NCBI GenBank assembly: GCA_035764505.1
Contig: DASTZC010000044.1
Span: forward strand, 1 to 33,816
DNA from: Candidatus Polarisedimenticolia bacterium
Lineage (GTDB): Bacteria > Acidobacteriota > Polarisedimenticolia > Gp22-AA2 > AA152
DNA length: 33,816 nucleotides
Direction: 5' to 3'
Within the stretch, counting starts at the first letter, position 1. The number at the start of each line of letters is the position of its first letter. The notes under the pieces are model-generated. The model had not been told where the DNA came from. It saw only the letters and a list, made by a program, of their open reading frames with translations, and ran no database searches. This document shows, piece by piece, positions 14,696 to 22,854 of the stretch. The position numbers and the translations under genes are program-made.

Positions 14696-15288
14696 TCCAT
14701 ATCAACCTTCTCGCCGAAGCGAAGCCGACCAAGACCAGGACCCTCAAGCCGGGCCTGCAGATGCCCGGCAACGTCCCGCAGAACCTCCTCATGATCGCGC
14801 TCGTGGCCCTCAGCTTCGTGTTCGTCAGCTGGAAGTGGTACAGCCTGCGCGCGGAGCACGTCGATCTGGCCGACCGCATCGTGAAGGCGGAGAAGGAGAA
14901 GGCTCGGCTGGACGAGATCATCAAGAAGGGCGACATGTACAAGGCCCAGCGCGACCTGCTCAACAAGAAGATCACGCTGATCACGCAGCTCAAGAAGAAC
15001 CAGAGCGGTCCGGTCCATCTCCTCGACGAGATCAGCCGCAAGCTCCCCGATTTCCTCTGGCTGGACTCCATGAGCGGCACGGCCAACAACGTGACGATTG
15101 CCGGGAAGGCCACCACCTACAACGCGGTCTCGAACTTCTATAACAACCTCACCGGGTCCAAGTTCTTCGACCAGGTGGTCCTGGGGCCCATCGCGCAGAC
15201 GCCCCAGGGGATCACCTTTTCCCTGACCTGCAAGTTCCTGCCCTCGGCGGTGCCCGCCGAGGGGGATCAGGCCAGCGCGGGCCTCTAG
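14692..15288 (+). CDS. pilN: Type IV pilus inner-membrane protein PilN
   Basis: 198 residues. The cytoplasmic tail begins MIHINLLAEAKP, the conserved INLL peptide that docks in the PilM groove. One membrane helix follows (LLMIALVALSFVFVSWKWY, about residues 32-50), then a charged coiled coil (VKAEKEKARLDEI) and a periplasmic ferredoxin-like domain (HLLDEISRKLPDFLWLDSMS). PilN pairs with PilO in the periplasm to form the alignment complex. It overlaps pilM by four bases; pilO starts 17 bases after the stop. Confidence 0.94.
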   Translation: MIHINLLAEAKPTKTRTLKPGLQMPGNVPQNLLMIALVALSFVFVSWKWYSLRAEHVDLADRIVKAEKEKARLDEIIKKGDMYKAQRDLLNKKITLITQLKKNQSGPVHLLDEISRKLPDFLWLDSMSGTANNVTIAGKATTYNAVSNFYNNLTGSKFFDQVVLGPIAQTPQGITFSLTCKFLPSAVPAEGDQASAGL

Positions 15289-15305
15289 AGCCTCTGGGGT
15301 AAACC

Positions 15306-15893
15306 ATGGCAATGGACTTCAAAAACCTTCCGTTCTGGGGCCAGGTGACGATGGTCGGGGCCCTCTGCGCGGGGCTCATCTGCGTGGGGTACTGGGCCTA
15401 TCCCAACTTCAGCCAGATGAAGCAGCAGAATCTCGCGGATGCCAAGCGGCTGGAAGATCTGCAGGCCGACATCCGCCGCGGCGCCGCCATCGAGGCGAAG
15501 CTGCCCGAGTTCGAGAAGGAGATCGCCAACCTCCAGAGGAAGCTGGACGACCTGCTCCAGATCCTGCCCACGGAGCCCGAGACGGGCGAGCTGCTGAAGT
15601 GGGTCAAGAACCTCACGGATCAGTCCAACCTGGACCTGCAGCGCTTCGATCCGGGCGCCCTGAAGCCGGTCGAGTTCTACCGGGAGTTCCCGATCAACAT
15701 GGAGGTGACGGGGGACTACCACGACCTGGGCGTGTTCTTCGATCGGATCAGCAAGTACTCGCGCATCATCAACGTCGACAACGTGCAGATCGGCACCAAT
15801 TCCTCCGGGAAGGGGACCATCCACTCCACCTTCACCGCCACGACCTTCGTGTACGACGACAAAGCCGCGAAATCGCAGGGGGGCCAGCCATGA
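15306..15893 (+). CDS. pilO: Type IV pilus inner-membrane protein PilO
   Basis: 195 residues with the same architecture as PilN: a short cytoplasmic end (MAMDFKNLPFWGQ), one helix (VTMVGALCAGLICVGYWAY), a coiled coil (ADIRRGAAIEAKLPEFEKEI) and a periplasmic ferredoxin-like domain. The PilO family feature ILPTEPETGELL and the FPINMEVTGDYHDLGVFFDRIS core are clear. It forms a heterodimer with PilN and contacts PilP. The start codon ATG 15306 follows GGGGTAAACC. The last codons overlap pilP (ATGA). Confidence 0.94.
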   Translation: MAMDFKNLPFWGQVTMVGALCAGLICVGYWAYPNFSQMKQQNLADAKRLEDLQADIRRGAAIEAKLPEFEKEIANLQRKLDDLLQILPTEPETGELLKWVKNLTDQSNLDLQRFDPGALKPVEFYREFPINMEVTGDYHDLGVFFDRISKYSRIINVDNVQIGTNSSGKGTIHSTFTATTFVYDDKAAKSQGGQP

Positions 15894-16450
15894 ACCGCCG
15901 ACACCGACTCCTCCAGGCGCTGGCTGTCGGCGCGGCGCTGGCTCTTGCCTCTGCCGGGGCGCATGCCGCGGATGCGAACGCGGCGAAGGCCTCCTCCGAG
16001 GGCACCGCCACCGCCGAGGCCGACCAGAAGAAGGATGAGCAGAGCACCAAGACCATCGAGAAGATCATCGAGGAGAGCGAGAGCGTCCTGGCGGGACGGG
16101 GATTCACCTACGACCCGGCCGGCCGGCGCGACCCGTTCCGCTCCCTGGTGGAGCAGACGAAGGCCGATCGCGGCCCGCGGCCCAAGGGGATCGCCGGCAT
16201 GCTCATCTCCGAGGTGGACCTGGTGGGCATCGTACAGAAGGGCAAGGACAATCTCGCCTTCTTCAACGGCAGCGACAACAAAGGCTATTTCCTGAGGGTC
16301 GGCGATCAGCTCTACGACGGGCGGATCATCCAGATCAACCGGGCCACCGGCCAGGTGGTGTTCCGCCAGGAGATCAACGACCCCCGGTCCATCAAGCCCT
16401 ACCGAGACATCACGAAGAGGCTCTATTCCGCGGAGGAGGAAAAGTTATGA
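15890..16450 (+). CDS. pilP: Type IV pilus assembly protein PilP, exported without an evident lipobox
   Basis: 186 residues. The N-terminus is a signal peptide (LLQALAVGAALALASAGAHA-AD) rather than the lipoprotein signal typical of PilP; no cysteine follows the hydrophobic stretch. A long charged, flexible region (DQKKDEQSTKTIEKIIEESE) is followed by the PilP signature YDPAGRRDPFRSLV and a small beta-sandwich with ISEVDLVGIVQKGKDNLAFF and GYFLRVGDQLYDGRIIQI. PilP links the PilNO complex to the PilQ secretin. It overlaps pilO and pilQ by four bases on each side (ATGA), so the block is translated as one coupled unit. Confidence 0.93.
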   Translation: MNRRHRLLQALAVGAALALASAGAHAADANAAKASSEGTATAEADQKKDEQSTKTIEKIIEESESVLAGRGFTYDPAGRRDPFRSLVEQTKADRGPRPKGIAGMLISEVDLVGIVQKGKDNLAFFNGSDNKGYFLRVGDQLYDGRIIQINRATGQVVFRQEINDPRSIKPYRDITKRLYSAEEEKL

Positions 16451-18954
16451 GTTCCTGGAGGATTGCCGCGCTGCTGGCGCTGCTGGCGGCGATGGCGGGT
16501 TGCGCGGGCACTCCGCCGGCCAGCGAGCCCGCTAATCAAGCCGCACCGACGCCGGCGTCGGTGACCATCGGATCGGTGGAGCAGGCGTCGCACGACGGGG
16601 AGACCCGCGTCACCCTGAAGGGCAATTTCCCGTTCAGCTACACGTCCTACGAGCCGGACGCGTCCTCCATGGTGCTGGAACTCCTCGACGTGGATGCGAC
16701 CCCGATTGCCGGATTGACCTCGATCGACAGCCCCGAGGTCGAGAGCCTCGAGACGACCATCAAGGGAGAAGGCCAGGAAGGCGGCAAGATCTCGCAGGTC
16801 ACCTTCCATTTCAAGCGGCCCACCGTGCACCAGCTGCGGACCCAGGGGAACGATCTGGTGCTGGTGTTCCAGCCCGACCCGCTGCGCGCCTCCTTCAAGG
16901 AGGGGACGGGCGCCGAGGTGACCTCGGCCTCCGGCGACGCGGCGCCGGCACTGCCCGAGGCGGGCGCGTCCGCCGACAAGCTGTCGGCCGCGCAGAGTGC
17001 GGCCCTGGAAGCCGCTCCTGCGGCGAAAGCGCTGCTGGCGGTGGTGGCCAAGGGTCCGGATGCGAAGCGCACGGTGCAGCTGAAGACCGACGGCAAGGTG
17101 ACCTACAAGGCCTTCGAGCTCAGCAATCCGAGCCGGCTGGTGGTCGATCTCGAAGACGTGATGAGCCGCGTGCCGCCGGCGCAGCGCTCGCTGGCCCCCA
17201 AGTCCGATTTCCTGGGGAGGGTCCGGGTGGCGCAGTTCGCCACGGCGCCCCAGAAGATTGCGCGAGTGGTCTTCGACCTGAAGGGTGAGCGCGCCTACGA
17301 GATCGTTCCGGGCGCCGATGGGCTGTTGGTCGACTTCAGCGACGCGGTGACGGCGCGCAAGAACGGCTCCGCCCCGGCGACCCTGATCGCGGCGGCCCCC
17401 GAGGCCAAGCCGACCGAGCCGGCCTTACCCGCCGGAAAGTCCGAGCCCAAGCAGGCGACGGCGGTCGCGACCCCCAGCGAGCCGCCCACGGATTCCGAGG
17501 CGAGCAGCCTGGGCGTCAACCTGGCGGCCCAGACGCCGGAAGCCGAGACCCCGGGATTGACGCCGATCGCCGCTTCGACGACACCCCCCGAGAGAATTGC
17601 CGCGGGAGAGGCCCCCGATTCCACCGAGGCGCCATCCACCGACCTGGTTCCGATGAAGGCGGTGCCCCACGAGCGCGTCTCCAAGGTGACCAACATCACC
17701 AGCCCGCAGTCCCGCTTCGCGGCCCGCACCATCTCCGACGGCAACCAGAGGTACACGGGGAAGAAGATCTCCCTGAACTTCAAGGACGCCGATCTGAAGG
17801 ATGTGTTCCGCATTTTCCACGAGATCAGCGGCTACAACATCGTGCTGGATCCCAGCGTCTCCGGGAACGTCACCATCGTCCTGGAGAACGTTCCCGAGGA
17901 CCAGGCGCTGGACATCATCCTGAAGAACAACGGTCTCGACAAGATCTTCGAGAACAACGTCATCCGCATCGCCAGCACCACGAAGCTGTCGCAGGAAGCG
18001 GCGGCCCGCAAGACGCTGCAGGAGGCCAAGGAGCTCGAGGAACAGCCCACGACCTTCACGCGCGCTCTGAGCTACGCGCGCGCCAAGGACGTCGCCCCCA
18101 TCGTCAAGCGCATCATGTCGAAGCGCGGCGACGTGTCGACCGACGATCGGACCAACACCCTGATCATCTCGGACATCGCGGCCAAGCGCGACCCGATCAG
18201 CCGTCTCATCGACTCCCTCGACGAGCAGACCCCGCAGGTGTCGATCGAGGCGCGCATCGTGGAGACCGACCGGCAGTTCGAGCGCGACCTGGGCGTCACC
18301 TGGGGAATGAACGCGCGCTTCGACCCCTCGCTGGGGACCCAGACCGGGCTGCAGTTCCCGCACACCGCGGATATCAGCTACGATGTGAACGTCCCGCCGC
18401 CGGCCTCGGCCAACACGCTGGGCATCAACTTCGGCAACGTGCTGAACTCGTTCAACCTCAACATGCAGCTGGATGCCTTCGAGCTGAGCGGCGACGTGAA
18501 GATCCTGTCGGCGCCGAAGGTCGTGACCCAGAACAACCAGACGGCGGTCATCGAGCAGGGCACCCAGATTCCGATCGTCAACACCACCGCCACGGAGATC
18601 AACGTGGAGTTCGTCTCGGCCTCTCTGCGGCTGGAAGTGACCCCGCAGATCACCAAGGAAGGGACCGTGAGCATGCTGGTCAAGGTGGAGAACAACTCGC
18701 CGAACTTCGTCAACCGGGTCGGCGACGTTCCGCCCATCAATACCCAGCGCGCCCAGACCCAGATCATGGTGGGCGACGGCGGGACGGCCGTCATCGGCGG
18801 AATCTTCAAGGTCAACGACGCCGTGACCGAGACCGGCGTTCCCGGGCTGCGCAAGATCCCCGGGCTGGGCTGGCTCTTCAAGAGCAAGACCATCAACCGG
18901 GAGAACGCCGAGCTGCTCATCTTCATCACGCCTAGGATTCTGAAGAAAGTCTAG
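16447..18954 (+). CDS. pilQ: Type IV pilus secretin PilQ
   Basis: 835 residues. PilQ is the outer-membrane channel for the pilus. The signal peptide has a lipobox-like MAGC (residues about 16-19), so this secretin may itself be lipidated. Two AMIN domains, which bind peptidoglycan, span about 38-135 and 200-300. A Pro/Ala/Thr-rich linker covers about 305-430. An STN/N0 domain begins at about 438 (ISLNFKDADLKDVFRIFHEISGY), an N1-type domain follows, and the secretin barrel occupies about 590-835. Hallmarks of the barrel are VSIEARIVE, VTPQITKEGTVSM, GDGGTAVIGGIF and GLRKIPGLGWLFKSKT, with the C-terminal LLIFITPRILKKV. It starts inside the pilP stop (ATGA). Confidence 0.96.
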   Translation: MSSWRIAALLALLAAMAGCAGTPPASEPANQAAPTPASVTIGSVEQASHDGETRVTLKGNFPFSYTSYEPDASSMVLELLDVDATPIAGLTSIDSPEVESLETTIKGEGQEGGKISQVTFHFKRPTVHQLRTQGNDLVLVFQPDPLRASFKEGTGAEVTSASGDAAPALPEAGASADKLSAAQSAALEAAPAAKALLAVVAKGPDAKRTVQLKTDGKVTYKAFELSNPSRLVVDLEDVMSRVPPAQRSLAPKSDFLGRVRVAQFATAPQKIARVVFDLKGERAYEIVPGADGLLVDFSDAVTARKNGSAPATLIAAAPEAKPTEPALPAGKSEPKQATAVATPSEPPTDSEASSLGVNLAAQTPEAETPGLTPIAASTTPPERIAAGEAPDSTEAPSTDLVPMKAVPHERVSKVTNITSPQSRFAARTISDGNQRYTGKKISLNFKDADLKDVFRIFHEISGYNIVLDPSVSGNVTIVLENVPEDQALDIILKNNGLDKIFENNVIRIASTTKLSQEAAARKTLQEAKELEEQPTTFTRALSYARAKDVAPIVKRIMSKRGDVSTDDRTNTLIISDIAAKRDPISRLIDSLDEQTPQVSIEARIVETDRQFERDLGVTWGMNARFDPSLGTQTGLQFPHTADISYDVNVPPPASANTLGINFGNVLNSFNLNMQLDAFELSGDVKILSAPKVVTQNNQTAVIEQGTQIPIVNTTATEINVEFVSASLRLEVTPQITKEGTVSMLVKVENNSPNFVNRVGDVPPINTQRAQTQIMVGDGGTAVIGGIFKVNDAVTETGVPGLRKIPGLGWLFKSKTINRENAELLIFITPRILKKV

Positions 18955-18974
18955 GCCCAGGAGGAACCCACACC

Positions 18975-19610
18975 ATGTTCGCCGTGAAACGAGACGCAAT
19001 ACGGGCCCTGGTCCTGGCCGCGGTGGCCCTGGGCGCAGTCATCGCCTGCAACAACGTGGCCGACAACCCGGATCACTCCGATTCGGTCATCCAGGTCATG
19101 AGCGCGACGCCGGTGTCCTCCGATCCCACGAACGCGGCGGTGAGCGACTCGACCACCATGACGCTCGCGGCCCAGCCGCGCAACCCCGGCGCCACCACCT
19201 TCTTCAATGACGTCACGCTGAGCAGCTACACGGTCGGCTACTCGGCGCTTCTCGCGCCGATCAGCGGCGTCATCGGCTCCGGGTTCGTTCCCGCCGGCGG
19301 CACCGCGACCCTCAACCTCGTGGTCGTGCCGGGCGCCTCGAAGTTCGGAGGGCTGGCCGGTAATACGATCAACGCGCACATCGAGGTTGAAGGCGAGGAC
19401 TTCAGCGGTCACGACGTCTCCTTCAGCGCGAACGTCCCCATCACCTTCACCACGACACCCGATACCGACGGCGACGGCGTGCCGGACGCTTCCGACAATT
19501 GCCAGCTCGTCTTCAACCCGAGTCAGCTGGATACGTTCCCGGTCGGCGGCAACGGCGTGGGCGACTGCTGCGATCCGACGACCCCGGGCTATCCCGCCTG
19601 CAGCCCGTAG
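18975..19610 (+). CDS. Lipoprotein with a C-terminal thrombospondin type 3-like calcium repeat, last gene of the pilMNOPQ block
   Basis: 211 residues, no confident family. The signal peptide ends in AVIAC (cysteine at about residue 25), a good lipobox. A beta-rich middle (VTLSSYTVGYSALLAPISG, GTATLNLVVVPGASKF, INAHIEVEGEDFSGHDVSF) resembles an immunoglobulin-like sandwich. The end holds DTDGDGVPDASDNC followed by NPSQLDT and GDCCD, a thrombospondin type 3 (calcium-binding) repeat with several cysteines. AGGAGG at 18959-18964 precedes the ATG, and the gene starts 20 bases after pilQ and before a terminator, so it belongs to the pil transcript. A role near the secretin at the outer membrane is reasonable (pilotin, stabiliser or surface partner) but is inference. 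Confidence 0.75.
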   Translation: MFAVKRDAIRALVLAAVALGAVIACNNVADNPDHSDSVIQVMSATPVSSDPTNAAVSDSTTMTLAAQPRNPGATTFFNDVTLSSYTVGYSALLAPISGVIGSGFVPAGGTATLNLVVVPGASKFGGLAGNTINAHIEVEGEDFSGHDVSFSANVPITFTTTPDTDGDGVPDASDNCQLVFNPSQLDTFPVGGNGVGDCCDPTTPGYPACSP

Positions 19611-19636
19611 GTCGGAAACGAAGTGGCTCCGCATCC

Positions 19637-19676
19637 GGGGCTCCCGCGCTTTATTCGCGGGGGCCCCTTTGCTTTC
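19637..19676 (+). terminator. Rho-independent terminator closing the pilMNOPQ operon
   Basis: A 12-bp stem pairs 19637-19648 (GGGGCTCCCGCG) with 19656-19667 (CGCGGGGGCCCC) with one T/G wobble, around a CTTTATT loop, followed by TTTGCTTT. Confidence 0.85.
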
Positions 19677-19706
19677 GCGGCCTCCAAATGCCTGAGATTC
19701 CGCAGT

Positions 19707-19735
19707 TTGACACCCATGGGAGGCTTTCCTAGAAT
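19707..19735 (+). promoter_or_regulatory. Promoter for the TPR-roadblock gene pair
   Basis: Consensus -35 TTGACA at 19707-19712 and TAGAAT at 19730-19735 are 17 bases apart. The start site is expected near 19742, with the first gene starting at 19757 or 19805. Confidence 0.75.
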
Positions 19736-19804
19736 GACCCCGCCTCAGACAAACCCATGAGAAGCAGACCCATTGCGGCCGGGCGCGAAGGCCGTGGAGC
19801 GCGG

Positions 19805-20518
19805 GTGACCCGAGTCGACGAGCTGAGATCACGCTGGCAGCGCGAGCCTTTCTCCCGCGCCTTCCTGCCGCTGGCGGAAGAGTACCGCCGCCTGGGAAAG
19901 CTGGTGGAGGCGGAGCGCGTGGCGCGCGAAGGGCTGCAGCGCCATCCCACCTACCATTCCGCCAAGGTCCTCCTGGGACGCGTGCTGCTGGACCTGGACC
20001 GGCTCGAAGAGGCGGCGGCAGAGTTCCGCTCGGTGCTGGAAGCCGAGCCGCGCAACCTGCTGGCGGGCCGGCTCCTGGCGGGCATCCAGCGAAGCCAGGG
20101 ACGGTGGGCGGAGGCGCTGGAGACGTTTCGCCGGCTGCAGATCTTCTATCCCGACGATCCCGACGTGCGCGCGCAGGTTTACCAGCTGGAGCGCGGTCCG
20201 GAGGAGGCCTCCGGAACGCCGACGCCCACCCCGAGCAGCAGCGCGGCTCCGCCGGATGCGCTGGCCACCAACACGCTTGCCGAGATCTACCTCGGGCAGG
20301 GGCTGGTGGATCGCGCCGTGGGGGTCTACGAGAACATGCTGCGGGCGGACCCGGACAACCAGGCGCTGCGGCGGCGCCTGCGGGAGATCCAGAAGGGCGG
20401 CGCGGTGGCGACGGCCGCGGCGCCGGATGCCCCCAAGTCGGCGGCGCCCCCCGCTGACCCGCGGCAGCGCGTCATCCTGGGCCTGCAGCAATGGTTGATC
20501 GGCATCCAAAGGGGATGA
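19805..20518 (+). CDS. Cytoplasmic TPR protein paired with a roadblock-domain protein
   Basis: About 237 residues from GTG 19805 (GTGGAG at 19794-19799 upstream); an ATG at 19757 in frame would add 16 residues but has no visible ribosome site. No signal peptide. TPR units are plain: SRAFLPLAEEYRRLGKLVEAE, YHSAKVLLGRVLLDLDRLEEA, NLLAGRLLAGIQRSQGRWAEA, then after a Pro/Thr/Ser linker ATNTLAEIYLGQGLVDRAV. The C-terminal QRVILGLQQWLIGIQRG looks amphipathic. The gene ends one base before the roadblock gene starts, so the two are co-translated and their products probably work together. It sits directly after the pilus operon; a link to pilus polarity is inference. Confidence 0.8.
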   Translation: MTRVDELRSRWQREPFSRAFLPLAEEYRRLGKLVEAERVAREGLQRHPTYHSAKVLLGRVLLDLDRLEEAAAEFRSVLEAEPRNLLAGRLLAGIQRSQGRWAEALETFRRLQIFYPDDPDVRAQVYQLERGPEEASGTPTPTPSSSAAPPDALATNTLAEIYLGQGLVDRAVGVYENMLRADPDNQALRRRLREIQKGGAVATAAAPDAPKSAAPPADPRQRVILGLQQWLIGIQRG

Positions 20519-20519
20519 T

Positions 20520-20876
20520 ATGTTTACCGAAGTTCTGGAAAGACTGATTTCCGGAGTCGACGAGGCGCAAGGGGCGGCGATGATCGGCGTGGACGGCATC
20601 CCGATCGCGGAGTTCCGGCTCCGCCCGGGCATCGACCTGGAGAGAATCGCCGCGGAAGTCACCTCCCTGATCAAGGCCGCGGTAGCGACCGGACGGGCGC
20701 TGGATCACGGACTGCCGAAGGAGCTGCTGCTCAAATGCCAGGAAGCCCAGACGCTGCTGCGCGCCGTCACTCCGGAGTACTACCTCTGCCTGGTGCTGGA
20801 TCCCCAGGCGCTGACGGGCCGGGCCCGGTACGAACTCGAGAAAGCCTCCCGCCGCCTGGAGGGAGAGCTCGCCTGA
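20520..20876 (+). CDS. Roadblock/LC7 domain protein (MglB-like)
   Basis: 118 residues, the size of a single roadblock/LC7 domain. The N-terminus MFTEVLERLISGVDEAQGAAMIGVDG-IPIAE carries the usual helix-strand-strand pattern in which a self-interaction sheet forms dimers. The middle IDLERIAAEVTSLIKAA and the strand YYLCLVLDPQ complete the fold. In bacteria such proteins often regulate small Ras-like GTPases (MglB is the GAP for MglA, which sets type IV pilus and gliding polarity). No mglA is present in this window. Its upstream TPR partner ends one base before it, and two hairpins that may terminate transcription lie downstream. Family assignment is by fold pattern, without strongly conserved residues. 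Confidence 0.75.
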   Translation: MFTEVLERLISGVDEAQGAAMIGVDGIPIAEFRLRPGIDLERIAAEVTSLIKAAVATGRALDHGLPKELLLKCQEAQTLLRAVTPEYYLCLVLDPQALTGRARYELEKASRRLEGELA

Positions 20877-20885
20877 TCGCCCCTG

Positions 20886-20910
20886 GGTCCGGAGTCGCTC
20901 CGGACCTTCT
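20886..20910 (+). terminator. Hairpin after the roadblock gene, possible terminator
   Basis: GGTCCGGAG (20886-20894) and CTCCGGACC (20898-20906) form a perfect 9-bp stem with loop TCG, followed by TTCT, only a short T-run. It may act together with the hairpin at 20933. Confidence 0.5.
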
Positions 20911-20932
20911 CGCTGCACGGCCGTGATCCCCC

Positions 20933-20964
20933 GCGCCCCGCTTCCGGCGGGGCGCATCCGTTTT
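20933..20964 (+). terminator. Rho-independent terminator upstream of accB
   Basis: GCGCCCCGC (20933-20941) and GCGGGGCGC (20947-20955) form a perfect 9-bp stem with a TTCCG loop, followed by ATCCGTTTT. It lies 21-30 bases before the accB start and could also regulate accB as an attenuator. I see no separate promoter between it and accB. Confidence 0.6.
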
Positions 20965-20984
20965 GAGGCAGGCGGAGGCCTCCC

Positions 20985-21467
20985 GTGGACAAGGAAATCA
21001 AAGAGCTCATCGATTTCATCTCGCACAGCAATTTCGTCGAGTTCGAGCTGGAGCGCGAAGGCTTCAAGATCAAGCTGGTGAAGGCCGACTCCCGCGCTGT
21101 CGCGCCGGCGCTCGCGGCCGCCGCTCCCGCACCCGTGCCTCATCCGGGTGCCGTGGCGTCGGTCGCCCCGGCCGCTCCCGTGGCCGTGCCGGCTCCCGCA
21201 GCGGCGGCCAAGTCGGCGCTGCACGAGGTGAAATCGCCTCTGGTGGGGACTTTCTACCGCTCGCCCAGCCCCGAGGCGGCCGCCTTCACCGAGGTGGGCC
21301 GCACGGTCAAATCCGGGCAGGTTCTCTGCATCGTCGAAGCCATGAAGCTGATGAACGAGATCGATTCGGACGCCGACGGCGTCGTGGAGGAGATCCTGGT
21401 CTCCAACGGACAGCCGGTCGAGTACGGCGAGGTCCTGTTCCGCATCCGTCCCGGATCGGCCGCCTAG
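20985..21467 (+). CDS. accB: Biotin carboxyl carrier protein of acetyl-CoA carboxylase
   Basis: 160 residues. BCCP carries the carboxybiotin from the AccC subunit to the carboxyltransferase, the first step of fatty-acid synthesis. The N-terminal helical region ([21 protein letters not shown]) is followed by an Ala/Pro linker (about residues 45-80). The biotinyl domain begins [17 protein letters not shown] and contains the biotin site EAMKLMNEI, with the modified lysine at residue 121. The start is GTG with GGAGG at 20974-20978, six bases before. accC starts eight bases after the stop. The two terminator-like hairpins between the roadblock gene and accB suggest separate or attenuated expression. 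Confidence 0.96.
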   Translation: MDKEIKELIDFISHSNFVEFELEREGFKIKLVKADSRAVAPALAAAAPAPVPHPGAVASVAPAAPVAVPAPAAAAKSALHEVKSPLVGTFYRSPSPEAAAFTEVGRTVKSGQVLCIVEAMKLMNEIDSDADGVVEEILVSNGQPVEYGEVLFRIRPGSAA

Positions 21468-21475
21468 GGACCGCC

Positions 21476-22840
21476 GTGTTCAAGAAGATCCTGATCGCCA
21501 ATCGCGGCGAGATCGCGCTGCGCATCCTGTGGGCCTGCCGGGAGCTCGGCATCGCCACGGTCGCCGTTCACTCCGAGGCCGACAACGACGCGCTCCATGT
21601 CCGCTACGCCGATGAGGACGTCTGCATCGGCCCGCCGCGCAGCTCGGAGAGCTACCTCAACATCAGCAGCGTGATTGCCGCGGCGGAGATCACCGACGCC
21701 GACGCGATCCATCCGGGCTACGGATTCCTGGCCGAGAACGCACACTTCGCGGAAGTGTGCGAAGCCTGCAAGATCAAGTTCATCGGCCCATCCCCCGCCG
21801 TGATCCGGCAGATGGGCGACAAAGCCAAGGCCCGCGAGCTGATGGAGCGGGCCGGCGTCCCCTGCGTGCCCGGAAGCCGGGGGATCCTCTCGGGCGAAGG
21901 CGAAGCCGTCGCCCTGGCCCGCAAGATCGGCTTTCCGGTGATCGTCAAGGCCTCGGCGGGCGGCGGCGGGCGCGGAATGCGCATCGCCCGCAGCGAGGAG
22001 GAGCTGAAGACGGCCATCCAGACCGCCATGAACGAGGCCAAGAAGGCGTTCGACGTGGCCGACGTCTACCTCGAGAAGTACATCGAGGATCCGCGCCACG
22101 TGGAGTTCCAGATTCTCTCCGACGAGCATGGGAGCGCGGTGCACCTGGGCGAGCGCGAATGCTCGATCCAGCGGCGCCACCAGAAGCTGGTCGAGGAATC
22201 GCCCTCCATGGCGCTGACCCCGAAGCTGCGCAAGAAAATGGCCGATGCGGCACTCGCCGGGGCCCGCGCGGTGCGCTACCAGAATGCCGGCACGATCGAA
22301 TTCCTGCTGGCGCCCGACGGAAAGTTCTACTTCATCGAGATGAACACGCGCATCCAGGTCGAGCACCCGGTGACGGAGATGGTCACCGGAATCGACCTGG
22401 TCAAGGAGCAGATCCGGATCGCCGCCGGCGAGCCGCTGGGATACGGCCAGGAGGAGATCGGCTTCCGGGGACACGCCATCGAATGCCGAGTCAACGCCGA
22501 GGACGCGGAGAGCTTCATCCCTTCTCCGGGGCGGATCAGCACCTTCAACATGACGGGAGGTCCGGGGGTCCGGGTCGACAGCGCGGCGCACGCCGACTCC
22601 GTGATCCCTCCCTACTACGACTCCCTGGTGGCCAAGGTCATCGCGCACGGCAACACCCGGATGGAGTCGGTGTCACGCATGCGCCGGCTGCTCGACCTGA
22701 TGGTGGTCGAAGGGATCAAGACCACGATTCCGCTGCTGCGGCGCATCATGACGGATCGCGATTTCCTGGAAGGCCGAATCTCCACCCATTATCTGGAGCG
22801 ACTGCTCGCCGGCGGGCGAGCGGCGGCGGCCGGCTCCTAG
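21476..22840 (+). CDS. accC: Acetyl-CoA carboxylase biotin carboxylase subunit
   Basis: 454 residues, the family length. It carboxylates the biotin of AccB using ATP and bicarbonate. The GTG start gives [17 protein letters not shown], the classical beginning. The ATP-grasp motifs follow: [42 protein letters not shown], and the catalytic [15 protein letters not shown], then the C-terminal biotin-carboxylase domain with [12 protein letters not shown]. All catalytic residues that I can place (Glu, Asn and Arg in [10 protein letters not shown]) are present. It pairs with accB eight bases upstream. The aroK gene starts 14 bases downstream and may share the transcript. Confidence 0.97.
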   Translation: MFKKILIANRGEIALRILWACRELGIATVAVHSEADNDALHVRYADEDVCIGPPRSSESYLNISSVIAAAEITDADAIHPGYGFLAENAHFAEVCEACKIKFIGPSPAVIRQMGDKAKARELMERAGVPCVPGSRGILSGEGEAVALARKIGFPVIVKASAGGGGRGMRIARSEEELKTAIQTAMNEAKKAFDVADVYLEKYIEDPRHVEFQILSDEHGSAVHLGERECSIQRRHQKLVEESPSMALTPKLRKKMADAALAGARAVRYQNAGTIEFLLAPDGKFYFIEMNTRIQVEHPVTEMVTGIDLVKEQIRIAAGEPLGYGQEEIGFRGHAIECRVNAEDAESFIPSPGRISTFNMTGGPGVRVDSAAHADSVIPPYYDSLVAKVIAHGNTRMESVSRMRRLLDLMVVEGIKTTIPLLRRIMTDRDFLEGRISTHYLERLLAGGRAAAAGS

Positions 22841-22854
22841 CGAGGTTTCCTGCA

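Noticed and set aside
20963-21475. Upstream part of the long frame that includes accC
   Set aside because: It is in another frame over accB; the real accC starts at GTG 21476 with the standard [12 protein letters not shown] beginning.
21757-22854. Upstream part of the frame that includes aroK
   Set aside because: It is a frame overlapping accC; aroK is recognised only from GTG 22855, where the ribosome site and the Walker A segment fit.
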